Of a stretch of DNA of 64,000 nucleotides, positions 25,653 to 34,635 are shown piece by piece. The stretch is from Sphingomonas sp. SRS2 (GTDB taxonomy: Bacteria > Pseudomonadota > Alphaproteobacteria > Sphingomonadales > Sphingomonadaceae): positions 1-64,000 of the forward strand of contig NZ_LARW01000102.1 in the NCBI RefSeq assembly GCF_000971055.1. The letters are read 5' to 3'. The notes under the pieces were generated by a model, which saw only the letters and a list, made by a program, of their open reading frames with translations, was not told where the DNA came from and ran no database searches. The position numbers were made by a program, and so were the translations under genes. The number at the start of each line of letters is the position of its first letter. Positions within the stretch are counted from its first letter, which is position 1.

Positions 25653-26050
25653 GTGGTGGAGCAGAAAAAGCTCACGGAAGCTACTGCAAAGCCGCGCCTG
25701 GCTCAGCCGACGCTGGCCCCCCAGCTTGCAAGCCTAGAGTTTCAGCTCGACTGCAATACCCACGGGCGCGAGCGGTAGGCATTCAATCTAACGCCTGCCG
25801 GGGAGCTGTTGCTGATGCGTGGCCGAATGCTACTGGCCAAGCGCCGCTCGATATTGAAGGACTTGAAGGCTCTCAACTAGCGGCATCCCGCACATGTAGC
25901 GATCAATGGCTCGTTGATCTCGTCGCTGCATCTGTTGCCACAAGCAATGATACGTTTGGCCGTCGCGCAGCCCAGCCTTCGCGTTTCGCTCATCGGCGCG
26001 AACAGCGCTGATTATGCGTGGAAAAATCCTGACGTCAGGAAATGCCGTGC
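25653..26050 (+). pseudogene. LysR-family regulator remnant with two in-frame stops
   Basis: One frame reads VVEQKKLTEATAKPRLAQPT, then LAPQLASLEFQLDC, TAG (25776), FNLTPAGELLLMRGRMLLAK, TAG (25878), then SLISSLHLLPQAMIRLAVAQ and PSLRVSLIGANS. This is the LysR winged helix, linker helix and start of the effector domain in the right order. The first codons, several residues near the first stop and most of the effector domain are gone. It ends at repeat copy 2, whose insertion or recombination probably cut it. I infer it once controlled the neighbouring module. Confidence 0.85.
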
Positions 26051-26051
26051 G

Positions 26052-26120
26052 CGATAGCCAAAGGCCATCGCGCTACCATGAAAAGTTATTGGACGCTGTT
26101 TCTGGTGGCCGATATTGTCG
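26052..26120 (+). repeat. 69-bp element, copy 2
   Basis: It begins CGATAGCCAAAGGCCATCG, includes ACCATGAAAAGTTATTGG and ends with GCCGATATTG, matching copy 1 on the other strand. The short open start reads MKSYWTLFLVADI. It lies between the LysR remnant and the clipped cyclase frame, 140 bp before the SDR gene. Confidence 0.8.
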
Positions 26121-26158
26121 ATGAACCGGATCAACAGGTCCGGGGGAGAAACAAAAAA

Positions 26159-26260
26159 ATGCCCCGTTTTGTCGACCTTTCGATACCAGTTCGCGCGAAG
26201 CTTGAGGATGGCATGGGAACACGATCGCGCCAGGCGAGCGATATGGGCGAACTGCGATGA
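26159..26260 (+). pseudogene. clipped cyclase-family N-terminus coupled to the SDR
   Basis: ATG 26159 follows GGGGGAGA. The 33 codons start MPRFVDLSIPVRAKLEDGM, which matches the opening of the cyclase/kynurenine-formamidase-like family (RFVDLSxPxxxGM). After Gly20 the likeness ends, and the frame closes at TGA overlapping the SDR ATG. It is best seen as the head of a deleted cyclase gene whose ribosome site now leads into the SDR. Confidence 0.5.
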
Positions 26261-27012
26261 GCGCGGCTTCGCTTGCCGGCCGCATCGCCCTGGTGACCGG
26301 CGCAGCCGGCGGTATTGGCGCAGCAACCGCGGACGCGCTTGTAGCTCGTGGCGCTACGGTCGTGCTGTCGGATATCAATATAGATGCGCTGGAAACCACC
26401 ATGGCGCGCTTCAGGGGCGGCCCTCATCGCGCGCTCAAGCTCGATGTTACCGCAGAGGCCGACTGGGAAACCGCGACGGAGGAGGTGCGCGCCACCTTCG
26501 GCAAGCTCGATATATTGGTCAACAATGCAGGCTGGGGCGATCGGCGACTGATTTTCGAGACGTCATTCGACCAGTGGAAAAAGCTCCTCGCGATCAATCT
26601 GGACAGCGTGTTCCTGGGCACGAGGCACATGATGCCATTGCTCGAGGCATCGGGGGATGCGGCGATCGTCAACGTATCGTCTATACGAGGGCTCGTTGTC
26701 GGCGTGGGCTTCGGACCCTATAGTGCGGCCAAGGCCGGGGTTCACATATTCTCGAAGGCTACGGCGGTCGAGTGCGCCGCCACCGGCCGCAAGGTCAGGG
26801 TCAATTCGGTCCATCCTGGCTTCGTGGCGACGCCTATCATGCTCGATATGGTCGGTGAAGCCGGGATTGCCGAACGGTGCCGTGATGTCCCTCAGGGCCG
26901 GTTTGCTTTACCGGAAGAGATCGCTACCGCGATCTGCTTTCTTGCTTCGAGCGACGCGAGCTTCGTCAACGGTACTGAGCTCATCGTTGACGGCGGATTT
27001 ACGGCAATCTAG
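26257..27012 (+). CDS. SDR-family oxidoreductase
   Basis: This is a 251-residue classical SDR: TGAAGGIG at 14-21, NNAGWG at 89-94, Ser142, Tyr155 and Lys159 (GPYSAAKAGV), ending SFVNGTELIVDGGFTAI. Asp39 in LSDINIDA indicates NAD preference. The start codon overlaps the preceding 33-codon frame (ATGA). It shares the upstream 69-bp element with the SDR at 15969-16754, but the proteins are only ordinarily similar, so the element rather than the enzyme was copied or retained. Confidence 0.9.
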   Translation: MSAASLAGRIALVTGAAGGIGAATADALVARGATVVLSDINIDALETTMARFRGGPHRALKLDVTAEADWETATEEVRATFGKLDILVNNAGWGDRRLIFETSFDQWKKLLAINLDSVFLGTRHMMPLLEASGDAAIVNVSSIRGLVVGVGFGPYSAAKAGVHIFSKATAVECAATGRKVRVNSVHPGFVATPIMLDMVGEAGIAERCRDVPQGRFALPEEIATAICFLASSDASFVNGTELIVDGGFTAI

Positions 27013-28984
27013 CGATGTCGGACCATTTGCACGCGCATATGTTCCGTGATGAAGAGCTTGCTACTGTTGCCCGGCGACCGGATCGAGGGTGAAGCATATG
27101 CTTGATGAGGATTGGGTGCGCCATGGTACGGTGAAGGGGTTGCTCTGATGAGCCCCCAGCGTTCATCCCAGCGTCTGTCACTCACGAGGCCGCCGAGCTT
27201 TGGGCTACGGTGCCAGTCAGCGAGGATGAGCGGATCCACTTCTTTATCTGCCCCGAATGGCCAGGCCGACCTACTCCACCATGACGACTCGGGGCATTCG
27301 CGGCTCCCGAGGCATTAGGGAGAGTTGATCAGGCCGCGTCGGGCATCCGGGATGACGATCCGCTCAAGACCATAAAGGCGCCATCGAAGTCGCAGATTGC
27401 GACTATTTGCTCCCAGTTGCCGACAATGACATCTCCTCTCGCCCGTAACGATGGAACAGTCCCTCAGCTTTTCAGGGTCGGTTGACGTGAACGCTCGTTA
27501 GTCCTGTGGTATCGTCAAGGTGGGCCGGGTTTATTGGCAAGGGGAAGAGCGCCTGGTCCAAATAAGTGAGCATAGTATCAGCGTTCGGGCTGAAGAGGTC
27601 GAGGCAGGAATGGATGAAGTTCCCACCGTCCTGCGAGGCTGAGCCGAGCAGCCGTGCGCAAGATGAATGCAGCTCTTGGGAAGGTCAACCCAAGCTTCTG
27701 GACGGCGACTTTTAGGGCGCACAGCGGAATGGCAGCTGGTGCTAAGAAGTCTAGCGGCTCGTGGGCCGGGAGCGGACCGTCAGCTTTCGGATACCATCAT
27801 GCTCGAAGCAGACGATACCATTGCCGAAGATTTGCATCGTCACGATGCAGCGTGCGAGACCAACCTTTCGGCGTTAGCGTCCAAGCGGCGGTCGTACGCA
27901 ATCGCCGCCGCTGCAATCAATCGTGCAGTCCGAGCCCCGGCTGACGAACTGTCGGTTCCGCCACGAAGGCCTCAGCATCAACACCGGCGTCCTGCAGGAA
28001 AGGCGCTTGCGACAGCTGCGCGTAGAGGTTGAGCATTCGGGTTTCGGCGCGACGAATGAAGGTTTCATAGGCCATTGGGAGAAGAGGCACCGCACCAGTT
28101 CGCCACGCTCTTGATTGTCCATTGCCACCGCGGTTGCGCACCACGGACGAAAACCTACGCGAAATCCATATGGAGCTTCTCCGCATCGGTGTGCTTGGGT
28201 CATTTTTAGGTGCATAGCTTTCGCCTCACCGCCGTGCGTCTCTCAATCCGGCGACCGCCTAAACATGCTTTGATAGCACCACGGGCTATCAGCTGAACCG
28301 AACGACAATCGTCACGCGGTGACGGTGTTGCCGTTAGCCAATAAGCATTCTTCTCGCTGAAGCATCGGGGCACTAGATTTTCGAGAAGGTCGGATTCAAC
28401 AAGGTCATGGTCGCAGCTGCGCGCAAATCGCTGGCATCCTCTCGAGATGGGAGCGTATGTCACGCATCTTTAAGGCTCTCTACTCAGCTCGGGCGCATCT
28501 GTGAAGCCGAGCCAGTAAAGCAGCGGGAGCAGATCGCCCCTTCCGCCACCGCGGGATGCCCAGCAGGAGGAGCGCCCACATAGCTGCTGGGTGCCAAAAG
28601 ATCGCACATTGCCAAGGATTGAGGTGGAAGCACAAAAAATCGATATTTTCTGGAGATTTCTCTACGATCTCATCGGCCTGAACTTACTCCACTGGTGGCC
28701 GCCACTGCTTTTGCCGGATCACGATGGCCGCGATTAGCATTGCGGATGTTGTGGACGCTAGCGTCGAACGACGCTGAGTTGCGGAGCGAGATTTTGTGCA
28801 AGAAGAACCCCCTCTCGGCGGTCTAACCGTTCACGCCTGCGAACTGGGAAAAGAATATCGGATAGACCGCTCCACGCTCAACCACAGCCATAACAATGGC
28901 CTTATAATCAGGGGCATAAATAATTACTATAGCGATTGACAACACCGTATCTAAATTCCACCTTCCCAGCAGGAGGGAGTGCCA
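27013..28984. other. about 2 kb of degraded sequence without an intact gene
   Basis: No frame combines length, start site and family likeness. Some stretches still look coding: plus 27150-27280 reads PASVTHEAAELWATVPVSED and HFFICPEWPG before a stop, resembling the C-terminal part of an oxygenase; minus about 27330-27450 reads GDVIVGNWEQIVAICDFDGA; minus 28823-28910 ends VVERGAVYPIFFSQFAGVNG. I cannot name the parents. The last 60 bp carry the promoter and SD (AGGAGGGA) of the next operon. Confidence 0.6.
28924..28937 (-). promoter_or_regulatory. copy of the GATCnCTATnGTAA-type motif before acyl-CoA cassette A
   Basis: On the minus strand it reads AATCGCTATAGTAA. It lies 48 bp upstream of the large ACAD start. 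See also 35923 and 43832. Confidence 0.45.
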
Positions 28985-30142
28985 ATGGAATTTGCCTGGC
29001 CACCGGAGGCCCTGCGCTTCGCGAGCGAAGTGTCTGACTTTCTGGATCAAGAGCTTCCAGATTGGTGGAGCATAACCTCTAATACGCTGACGGCTGGCCA
29101 GCGGCATTTCGAGTTTTGTCGGGGCTTTGCGGAGAAGCTCGCCAACCGTGGGTACCTGATGCCAAATTGGCCACGGGAGTATGGGGGGCGCGAGGTGAGT
29201 TCGTGGGAACTCTACAAGTTGAGCGAGGTGTTTCACACCCGGGGCGAACCGCGTGGCCAGCATTATATGAGTGCGAACTGGGTCGGGCCGGCCATCATGC
29301 GCTATGGCACCGCAGAGCAGAAAAGCTTTTTCCTGCCGCAGATGGCCTCCGGCCTGATCCAGTTCTGCCAGGGTTTCTCCGAGCCGGGCGCCGGATCGGA
29401 TTTGGCGGCCATCCGTACGCGCGCCACGCGAGACGGCGACCAATATGCCATCAATGGGCAGAAGATATGGACCAGCTACGCAGCCACCGCAGACTATTGC
29501 GTGCTGCTTGCGCGAACCGACCCGGCATCCCAACGGCGCGACGGCATCTCGATGCTGCTCGTGCCGACCAATCTTCCCGGTATCACGATCCGTCCGATCC
29601 CCAATCTGCTGGGCATCGAGGGGGGCGAGCACGGCTTTTGCGAGATTTTCTTCGACGATGTCCGCATCGACATATCGGCGCGGCTGGGTGCGGAGAATGG
29701 CGGCTGGGCTGCCGCGATGGATGCACTGGCATTCGAACGCGTCGGTCAGCCCCGCTTCGCGCGCGCTTTGAGGCTGCTCGACCTGACGGCGGAGCAGTGC
29801 GCGCAGCGTGGAGAACTGGAAGATCCGATCGTAGCGGAGAAACTGGGCCTTGCGATAGCGGCCTGCCAGGCGGCGCGCGTGCTCAATTACCGCGTCGTCG
29901 ATTCCCGTGCGCGGGCCGAGCCGCCGGGGCCCGAGGGCAATGTCGCGCGCATGGCGTCGGTTCAAGCCGACCAGCTTGCCGCCGACATGGTCTTCGCCCT
30001 TTCGCCCGACGCTCTTGACGACGACTCCATGGCGGACGAAGCCATGCGTTCGGCGATGCCGGCGGGGCATGCCGCCGGCTCGATCGAAGTCAATCTCAAC
30101 ATCATCGCCGAGCGCCTGCTCGGCCTGCCGCGGGCCAGCTGA
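28985..30142 (+). CDS. acyl-CoA dehydrogenase, large subunit of a heteromeric pair (cassette A)
   Basis: ATG 28985 (MEFAWPPEAL) follows AGGAGGGAG; 385 residues. FAD and substrate motifs are present: CQGFSEPGAGSDLAAIRTRA, then GQKIWTSYAATADY and a central LAFERVGQPRF whose Glu is at the usual catalytic-base position of FadE26-like enzymes. The C-terminal AGSIEVNLNIIAERLLGLPR is the FAD-binding end. The next gene is a shorter ACAD overlapping by TGATG. Pairs of this kind form alpha2beta2 ChsE-type dehydrogenases that act on bulky CoA esters such as steroid side chains. It is closely paralogous to 42669-43814. Confidence 0.92.
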   Translation: MEFAWPPEALRFASEVSDFLDQELPDWWSITSNTLTAGQRHFEFCRGFAEKLANRGYLMPNWPREYGGREVSSWELYKLSEVFHTRGEPRGQHYMSANWVGPAIMRYGTAEQKSFFLPQMASGLIQFCQGFSEPGAGSDLAAIRTRATRDGDQYAINGQKIWTSYAATADYCVLLARTDPASQRRDGISMLLVPTNLPGITIRPIPNLLGIEGGEHGFCEIFFDDVRIDISARLGAENGGWAAAMDALAFERVGQPRFARALRLLDLTAEQCAQRGELEDPIVAEKLGLAIAACQAARVLNYRVVDSRARAEPPGPEGNVARMASVQADQLAADMVFALSPDALDDDSMADEAMRSAMPAGHAAGSIEVNLNIIAERLLGLPRAS

Positions 30143-31062
30143 TGGATCTTTCGTTGAATACCGATCAGCAGGCCATGCTCGATGCCGTCGGCATCCTGAT
30201 ACAGCGGGCGCGGGCGCGGGCGCGAGATGCAGGCGGTGCGGTGATCGAGGATGAACTGCAGGCAGCCGGGTTCCTGGATATCGTGGATGCGACCGGCAGC
30301 TATTTGGATGCCGCGTTGATTGTTGAAGCGGTGGCGCGTGAGCCTGTGGCATTGCCGATCGCATGGAGAGCCATGCTCGCGCCCTTCCTTGGCCTGGGTT
30401 CGATGCGAGTGGCGCCGTGGAGGGCTGGTCATGAGGAGCCGACGCGCTTCGGCGAAGATGTCGAGGCGCTATTGGTGATCGACGAGCCGAACGACCGTCT
30501 TGCGCTGGTCCAGCGCGCCGATTGCGGCGTGCGGCACGCGGGATCGGGGTGGGGTTACCCTATGGCGTGGCTCGTGCCGCGCGGCGCCGGGCGGGCAATC
30601 GCTCGTTCCGCCGGGGGTGCCCTCGCTCTGTGGCGACTTGGGCTGGCGCTGGAGCTCGTCGGATGTGCGGGCGGAGCCTTTGCCCAGACGGTCACCTATG
30701 TGCGAGAACGCGAGCAGTTCGGGAAACCGATAGGCAGTCATCAGGCTATCAAGCATCGCCTCGCCCAGCTGGCGGTCGATCTCGAGGGCGCTCGCTATCT
30801 GGCTTTTCAGGCAGCGTATCACGCACCCGACGCCGAGCTGGCGGCCAGCGCGGCCACCCGCGCGACGCTCGTCGGCGCGATGGTTTTTCGCGAGGCGCAT
30901 CAGATGCATGGGGCGATCGGCTACACGCGCGAATTCGCGCTTTCGGGCTGGACCACGCGCCTGCGCGCGCTGGGCAAGGAACTGGGCGGAACGAGCGCGC
31001 ACGCCATCGCGGTAACAAGGGCGCGCTTTTCAGGGGCTGCCGAACGGGGTGTGATACAGTGA
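30142..31062 (+). CDS. acyl-CoA dehydrogenase, small subunit (cassette A)
   Basis: At 306 residues this is shorter than a standard ACAD (about 380). The N-terminal helical domain is reduced and the middle beta domain is weak. The C-terminal part keeps YVREREQFGKPIGSHQAIKH for FAD contact and HQMHGAIGYTREFALSGW. A catalytic Glu like that of the large partner is not seen, which is usual for the beta subunit in ChsE-type pairs. The start overlaps the large-subunit stop (TGATG), securing equal synthesis. The paralogue in cassette B is 41746-42669. Confidence 0.9.
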   Translation: MDLSLNTDQQAMLDAVGILIQRARARARDAGGAVIEDELQAAGFLDIVDATGSYLDAALIVEAVAREPVALPIAWRAMLAPFLGLGSMRVAPWRAGHEEPTRFGEDVEALLVIDEPNDRLALVQRADCGVRHAGSGWGYPMAWLVPRGAGRAIARSAGGALALWRLGLALELVGCAGGAFAQTVTYVREREQFGKPIGSHQAIKHRLAQLAVDLEGARYLAFQAAYHAPDAELAASAATRATLVGAMVFREAHQMHGAIGYTREFALSGWTTRLRALGKELGGTSAHAIAVTRARFSGAAERGVIQ

Positions 31063-31793
31063 GGCTCCATAGCCAGATCGAAATCCGTGCCGATGGCGCG
31101 GTGGGGGAAATCCTATTCGCCCGGCCCGACCGGCGAAATGCATTGTCGATCGCCATGCAGGCCGAGATCATTGCCTGTCTGGCGGACTGGGCCGAAGATG
31201 ATTCGATCCGATGCGTGAGCATGCGCGGGCAGGGAGTCTTTTCAAGCGGCCTTGACCGGAACGAAATATTGGCAGCCGAGACACGCGAGGCCGCGGTCGC
31301 GAGCTCCAAGGCGCTGCACCGCGCCGTCGCCCATTTCCGCAAGCCCCTCATCGCGGGCATCGCGGGCTACGCCCTCGCCACGGCCTTCGATATTGCCGTC
31401 CTGTGCGATCTGCGGGTGATGGCGAGCGACGCCGTGCTGGGCAAACCGGAGCTCAGCCTGGGAGGCGCGCCGCTGGTTATGCCGCTTCGATGGATCGTAG
31501 GCGACGGGCACGCCCGCGACCTGGCGTTAACCGGCCGCCGCGTCGGCGCGGATGAGGCTCTGCGGATCGGGCTGGTCAATCATGTGGTGGAACCGGATCA
31601 GCTGGCGGTCGCGACGCGCGCGCTGGCTGACGATATTGCCGCGGCGCCGCTCGATGCATTGTGCATGACCAAGCAGTTCTTCATCGACCAGCCCGCGCCG
31701 GAATCCTGGCTTCCGATGGAGCATGATGCCGTGTTCGACCGCAACCTGGGCGTAAGGCCGCAATATTCCGCCGGCAAGAAAGTGCGGACATGA
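31059..31793 (+). CDS. enoyl-CoA hydratase/isomerase (crotonase) family, cassette A
   Basis: GTG 31059 overlaps the preceding stop (GTGA), giving 244 residues; a longer open frame upstream is read-through in the ACAD gene. The oxyanion region is MRGQGVFSSGLDRNEIL and the second one IAGYALATAFDIAVLCDLRV. Glu in LGKPELSLGGAP holds the place of one hydratase Glu; the second Glu is missing, so an isomerase, or hydratase with altered chemistry, is possible. The C-terminal QFFIDQPAPESW is shared with the paralogue at 41024-41749. It probably acts on the enoyl-CoA made by the ACAD pair. Confidence 0.9.
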   Translation: MRLHSQIEIRADGAVGEILFARPDRRNALSIAMQAEIIACLADWAEDDSIRCVSMRGQGVFSSGLDRNEILAAETREAAVASSKALHRAVAHFRKPLIAGIAGYALATAFDIAVLCDLRVMASDAVLGKPELSLGGAPLVMPLRWIVGDGHARDLALTGRRVGADEALRIGLVNHVVEPDQLAVATRALADDIAAAPLDALCMTKQFFIDQPAPESWLPMEHDAVFDRNLGVRPQYSAGKKVRT

Positions 31794-33442
31794 TGCCGCT
31801 TTCCCGGTGCAGCGCGGCACCCGCGGTGATTGCCGGTCCGGAGATGCTGAGCGGAACCCCCGATATCACCGACATCGACGTCGGGACGATCCCCCGCGTC
31901 GCCTTGCGCGCCCGCACGCGCTTCGGAGCCGAGTTCGCGCTGGTAGAAGGAACGCGGTCGTGGACGTTCGCGGAATATGTCGATGCCGCGCTGGCCGTGG
32001 CGGCGGGACTGATCTGCGCAGGCGTGCAACGAGGCGACCGGGTCGCGACCTGGGCACCCAACACGGCGGAACATGCCATTGTCACGCTGGGCATTCACTG
32101 CGCAGGCGCCGTTCTCGTACCGCTCAATACGCGCTTCAAGGGCCGTGAGGCCGCCGATCTGCTGCGGCGAAGTGGTGCGCAGATCCTGTTTACGGTCGAG
32201 ACGTTTCTCGGAATCCGCTTTGGCGATATGCTGCAGGCCGCTCGGGCCGAGGATGCCGCGTGCCTGCCGCTGCCGCCGCGCATGGTGCCGATCGAACCCG
32301 ACAGCGATGGCTGGCACGCGTTCCTGGCCGCAGGGGCTGCTGACCGGATCAAAGCCGAGCGACGCGCCGAGGATGTGGCGCCCGACGATATCGCGACGAT
32401 CATCTTCACGTCGGGTACGACGGGCCGCCCGAAAGGCGTCATGCTGAGCCATGTCGCGCTCGTAACCGGATATTGGCAATGGAGCAGCCGCACGGGCATG
32501 CAACATGGCGACAAATGCCTCGCCTCCAACCCCTTTTGCCATGTCATGGGATTGAAGGCGGGCCTGCTGAGCGCGCTTGAGCACGGCGCAACGATATACC
32601 CCATGGCACTGTTCGATCCCGGCCATGTTCTGGACCTGATCGAGGCCGAAGGGATCACCTATCTCACCGGGCCGCCCGCGATCTTCCAGATGCTGCTCGG
32701 TACGCGCGACCTTGAACAGCGCAAACTGGACTCGCTGCGAGGTGCGGTTGTTGGCGGCAGCAACATATCAAGGCAGCTCATCACAGATATGTTCGGACGA
32801 CTGGGGCTTGCACAGGTTGCGACCTGCTATGGGCTGACCGAAAGTTGCGCGCTGGTGACGGCGACCAGGGCCGAGGATTCCGTTGAGATCATCGCGGGCA
32901 CGTCAGGCTCGCCGCTCCCTCATGTGAAGCTGGAAATCCGCGACAGCGAAGGTGTCGCGATGAGCTCGGGCGAAACCGGTGAGATCATGGTTCGCAGCCC
33001 CTATCACATGAAGGGCTATCTCGATGACGCCGCGGCGACGGGCGAAGCGATCGATGCGGCTGGCTGGCTGGCCACCGGCGATCTCGGCGCGATCGATCCG
33101 GCCGGTAATCTGGTGGTGCGTGGCCGCAAGAAGGAGATGTTGATCGTCGGCGGCTTCAATGTGTACGCAGCGGAGGTGGAGGCGGCACTGCTCGAACATC
33201 CCGACATCCGGCTCGCAGCCGTGATCGGCGTGCCCGATGCTCGTCTCGGCGAAGTGCCCAAGGCTTTTGTCGTGCCGGTCGATGCCGTGGTGCTGGACCC
33301 CGCCGCCGTCCTGCAATGGATAGGATCGCGGATTGCCAACTATAAGGCGCCGCGCTTCATCGAGATACGCGCCAGCCTGCCGCTTAACAGCACCGGCAAG
33401 GTGATGAAGATGGAGCTCGAGCGCCAAGACCGCGCCCTATGA
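31790..33442 (+). CDS. acyl-CoA synthetase (AMP-forming), cassette A
   Basis: 550 residues; ATG overlaps the crotonase stop (ATGA). The ANL-superfamily motifs are FTSGTTGRPKGVMLSH (P-loop), YGLTESCALVT (A5) and WLATGDLGAIDPAGNLVVRG with the hinge RKKEMLIVGGFNVYAAEVE, and the C-terminal catalytic Lys in LNSTGKVMKMEL. It resembles FadD3/medium-chain ligases acting on ring-containing acids. As the last gene of cassette A it likely produces the CoA ester for the ACAD pair. The convergent gene at 33474 begins after a hairpin. Confidence 0.92.
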   Translation: MMPLSRCSAAPAVIAGPEMLSGTPDITDIDVGTIPRVALRARTRFGAEFALVEGTRSWTFAEYVDAALAVAAGLICAGVQRGDRVATWAPNTAEHAIVTLGIHCAGAVLVPLNTRFKGREAADLLRRSGAQILFTVETFLGIRFGDMLQAARAEDAACLPLPPRMVPIEPDSDGWHAFLAAGAADRIKAERRAEDVAPDDIATIIFTSGTTGRPKGVMLSHVALVTGYWQWSSRTGMQHGDKCLASNPFCHVMGLKAGLLSALEHGATIYPMALFDPGHVLDLIEAEGITYLTGPPAIFQMLLGTRDLEQRKLDSLRGAVVGGSNISRQLITDMFGRLGLAQVATCYGLTESCALVTATRAEDSVEIIAGTSGSPLPHVKLEIRDSEGVAMSSGETGEIMVRSPYHMKGYLDDAAATGEAIDAAGWLATGDLGAIDPAGNLVVRGRKKEMLIVGGFNVYAAEVEAALLEHPDIRLAAVIGVPDARLGEVPKAFVVPVDAVVLDPAAVLQWIGSRIANYKAPRFIEIRASLPLNSTGKVMKMELERQDRAL

Positions 33443-33458
33443 TCATATTGATGTGATA

Positions 33459-33491
33459 GCGGAGCGCGGCAGTCTATCGCCGCGCTTCCGC
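33459..33491. terminator. hairpin between convergent operons
   Basis: GCGGAGCGCGGC pairs with GCCGCGCTTCCGC (one bulged base) around AGTCTATC. It sits between the ligase stop (33442) and the last codons of the convergent ACAD gene, and could end transcripts from both sides. Confidence 0.55.
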
Positions 33492-34616
33492 CTGCAGAAG
33501 CGCGTGATAGCGATCAAGATGATAGTCGCTGGACCCGAAGCTGCGTTCGATCACCAGCGCGCGCCGGAAATAAAGGCTGATCGGCGCCTCGTCGGTGACG
33601 CCCATCGCCCCGTGCAGCTGGACAGCATTTTCGCCGACGAAGCGGCAGGCTTCACCCACCTGTATCTTCGCTGCGGAAACAGCCTTCGAGCGCGCTGCGG
33701 GATCGTCGAGCAAGGTGGCCGCCTGCCGACTGGCCGCGCAGGCCAGCTCAACCTGAACCGCCATATCGACGATGCGGTGCCGCAGCACCTGGAAGGCCGA
33801 CAAGGGTTTGCCGAATTGAACCCGGTTACGCAGATGATCGATCGTCAGCTCGAGCATCTGGCGCAATATGCCACAGGCCTCACCACAGACCGCCGCGGTC
33901 GCCTCATCGAGCGCGGGCATGAGGATATCATAGCCGCTGCCATCGCTGATCCTGTTGTCGGCCGAGACGAGCACATCCTCCAGCAGCAGTTCCGATGCGC
34001 AGCCGCCATCGATCAGCCGATAGTCGCGGCGTGAAAGCCCCTGCGCATCGCGCGGTACCAGGAACAGCGAGATTCCATCTTTGTCCAGCGGGCCACCCGC
34101 GGTGCGGGCAGAGACAATGAACCAGTCGGCCCAGGGCGCGTCGGCGACGACGGCCTTGTGGCCATCCAGACGATAGCTATCGCCCTCGCCGCGCGCCCGG
34201 GCTTCCACGTTCCACGGGATATAGCGCGATTGCGGCTCCGCGTGCGCGATCGTCAGAATGGCATGGCCGGCCACGATCGCCGAGATCAGTTCGGCCGCCA
34301 GCGGTGAATCCCATCGCTTGAGAATGCCACCCGCTGCCACCACGGTATGGAGAAACGGCTGCAGGGCGAGGCCCCGGCCGAATTCCTCCATCAGGATGAG
34401 CATTTCCATCCCGCCGCCGCCCAGGCCACCGATATCTTCATCGAAGCTGGCGCCGAGTATGCCGAGTTCATCGGCCATGCCTTGCCAGGCGGCCCGGTCG
34501 AACGCTCCCTCCGGATTTTGCGCCTTGCGCCGATGGGCGATCGGAAAGCGGTCCGCGACATAACGTCCGACGACGTCACGCAGCATCTGCTGCTCCTCGG
34601 TAAGGATAAAGCCCAT
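33474..34616 (-). CDS. acyl-CoA dehydrogenase
   Basis: The ATG at 34616 begins MGFILTEEQQMLRDVVGRYV, the usual ACAD N-terminal helix; an earlier opening adds 28 unlikely residues. 380 residues. The mid-domain has ILTIAHAEPQSRYIPWNVEA in place of the common SEPGAGSD, and RNRVQFGKPLSAFQVLRHRI and QLHGAMGVTDEAPISLYFRR are standard C-domain segments. FGKPL plus the missing canonical Glu suggests membership of the FadE-like partners with one-sided activity. It is the last gene of a three-gene minus-strand operon with a hypothetical protein and a crotonase. Confidence 0.88.
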   Translation of the reverse strand: MGFILTEEQQMLRDVVGRYVADRFPIAHRRKAQNPEGAFDRAAWQGMADELGILGASFDEDIGGLGGGGMEMLILMEEFGRGLALQPFLHTVVAAGGILKRWDSPLAAELISAIVAGHAILTIAHAEPQSRYIPWNVEARARGEGDSYRLDGHKAVVADAPWADWFIVSARTAGGPLDKDGISLFLVPRDAQGLSRRDYRLIDGGCASELLLEDVLVSADNRISDGSGYDILMPALDEATAAVCGEACGILRQMLELTIDHLRNRVQFGKPLSAFQVLRHRIVDMAVQVELACAASRQAATLLDDPAARSKAVSAAKIQVGEACRFVGENAVQLHGAMGVTDEAPISLYFRRALVIERSFGSSDYHLDRYHALLQAEARR

Positions 34617-34635
34617 GGCTATTCGATCGGATCCA

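Noticed and set aside
28823-30364. 513-codon minus-strand open frame opposite the cassette A ACAD gene
   Set aside because: Antisense to a well-supported ACAD gene; the composition is His/Arg/Pro-rich and matches nothing. Only its last 30 codons lie outside the ACAD and look coding, which I note under the debris region.
31598-32626. 342-codon minus-strand frame opposite ligase A
   Set aside because: Shadow of the ligase and crotonase genes with no start site or family likeness.
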